Assembly (NCBI GenBank): GCA_027063105.1 | Contig: JAMOSL010000118.1 | Location: 1-5,660, forward strand | Reading direction: 5' to 3' | DNA: 5,660 bases | Source: Campylobacteraceae bacterium | GTDB taxonomy: Bacteria; Campylobacterota; Campylobacteria; Campylobacterales; Sulfurovaceae | Shown here: in pieces, positions 5,064 to 5,660 of the stretch | Layout of the letters: every line of letters begins with the position of its first letter | Numbering within the stretch: position 1 is the stretch's first letter | Notes under the pieces: model-generated | What the model was told of the DNA's origin: nothing | The model's database searches: none | The model's input: only the letters and a program-made list of their open reading frames with translations | Position numbers and translations under genes: made by a program

Positions 5064-5660
5064 CTATAATAAAGCCTCAGGATTATTTTTTTTATATGTA
5101 TACACGAATATTAATCCTGGTAATTGCCATCCATTTATATTAACGGAAAGTTCCTTATCTTCTTTATGCATACTTACATTTTCTTCTTTTAAATCCAAAG
5201 TGTTACTATGGTAAACATCATCATAGCTATACCCATCTGGTAAAGTAATATCATAATTTAGGCCATATGTAGCATGAGAACTATATATAGCTTGTGAAAA
5301 CTCTATTTCTTCTAACCTATGAGATTCTATATGAATTTTTGTAAATTCTTTTTCTAGGGGAATGCTTTGCTTGTAAGTAATAAATAACTCTTTTTCTTCT
5401 TCATTATGCTCGGTTTTTAGTTCTGTGCTTTCTTTATCAATTGTTACTGGTGTGTTTCCATTAATAGAAATAATGATTTTTATACTATCAATTACCTTGT
5501 CTTTATCTTCTACCGATGCGTGTAATTGTGATTTTATAACTAACTCAAATTCTTTATGCGTATCTGTGTCAAGAGTATGGATCCTATAGTCTTGTATCCT
5601 TACAAGTTCAAACATATTATCATGCTCAGACTCTCTAAAAATCCATTTCTCATTTACAAT
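5064..5660 (-). CDS. C-terminal part of an unrecognised beta-rich protein, probable cargo (cut by right edge)
   Basis: The minus-strand frame is open from the right edge (first codon 5660-5658) to a TAG at 5066-5064, giving 198 visible residues. A Met at 5615 exists, but it has no Shine-Dalgarno sequence and the frame continues upstream of it, so the gene very likely starts outside the window. The sequence is acidic and rich in alternating hydrophobic/charged positions (for example KEFELVIKSQL, SIKIIISING, TKIHIES), suggesting a mostly beta, sandwich-like soluble domain. Landmarks are LPDGYSYDD and, near the C-terminus, GWQLPGLIFVYTYKK. There are no membrane segments in the visible part. I do not recognise the family. 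It converges on the tns operon and probably lies inside the element as cargo. A defence or effector role is conceivable for Tn7-like cargo but is not shown. Confidence 0.7.
   Translation of the reverse strand: MVNEKWIFRESEHDNMFELVRIQDYRIHTLDTDTHKEFELVIKSQLHASVEDKDKVIDSIKIIISINGNTPVTIDKESTELKTEHNEEEKELFITYKQSIPLEKEFTKIHIESHRLEEIEFSQAIYSSHATYGLNYDITLPDGYSYDDVYHSNTLDLKEENVSMHKEDKELSVNINGWQLPGLIFVYTYKKNNPEALL

Larger units (their letters stand above)
290..5660 (+). mobile_element. Tn7-like transposon, tnsA-proximal end and transposition operon (other end outside window)
   Basis: The element starts at a TGT terminus followed by three regularly spaced presumed TnsB sites. It carries tnsA, tnsB, tnsC and a short tniQ in order and in one direction, reading away from the end, as tnsABC do from the right end of Tn7. 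An unknown small gene precedes tnsA. TnsA plus TnsB implies cut-and-paste movement rather than the TniA-only cointegrate route. No inverted copy of the ACAAAAGTTA sites was found downstream of tniQ. The element therefore probably continues past the right edge, with the minus-strand gene at 5064 onward as cargo. Which Tn7-like branch it belongs to cannot be settled here: the short TniB-sized TnsC and the short TniQ differ from canonical Tn7 and recall CAST and Tn5053-type modules. Confidence 0.85.

Overview
The window holds one end of a Tn7-like transposon and its transposition operon, next to the 3' end of an unrelated, apparently chromosomal or plasmid gene. The DNA is strongly AT-rich, with many ATA, AGA and AAA codons. 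Genes are preceded by good Shine-Dalgarno sequences (AAGGAGG, AAGGAG) and use all three standard stop codons. This fits a low-GC bacterium such as an AT-rich gammaproteobacterium or a Firmicute; the sequence does not let me choose a genus.

Layout. Positions 2-250 (+) are the C-terminal end of a gene that runs in from the left edge. Thirty-nine bases after its stop, a Tn7-type terminus starts with TGT at 290. It is followed by three copies of the 10-mer ACAAAAGTTA (298, 353, 404), which I read as TnsB binding sites. A 13-bp palindrome lies between the first two. A tight plus-strand cluster follows: an unrecognised 106-residue gene (439-759), tnsA (803-1438), tnsB (1435-3291), tnsC (3295-4212) and a short tniQ (4209-4790). 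tnsA/tnsB and tnsC/tniQ overlap by ATGA, and tnsB and tnsC are 3 bp apart. A perfect 15-bp-stem terminator at 4815-4848 closes the operon. The 4791-5063 gap also carries a second hairpin and, on the minus strand, a well-spaced Shine-Dalgarno before a seven-codon reading frame. From 5064 to the right edge a convergent minus-strand gene, cut by the edge, is probably the first cargo gene.

How the genes work together. TnsA (PD-(D/E)xK endonuclease) and TnsB (DDE transposase) would make the two strand cuts for cut-and-paste movement. TnsC (AAA+ ATPase, closer in size to TniB and CAST TnsC than to Tn7 TnsC) would link the transposase to the target. TniQ would connect TnsC to a target selector. All key catalytic residues that I can place are present, so the core looks functional.

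The most interesting points are three. TniQ is only 193 residues and lacks room for a TnsD-like DNA-binding half, yet TnsA is present and no cas gene, CRISPR array or TnsD is visible, so the target selector is missing from view. An unknown small gene sits between the transposon end and tnsA in the same operon. The operon's control region is made of the presumed TnsB sites themselves. The other transposon end and most of the cargo lie outside the window.
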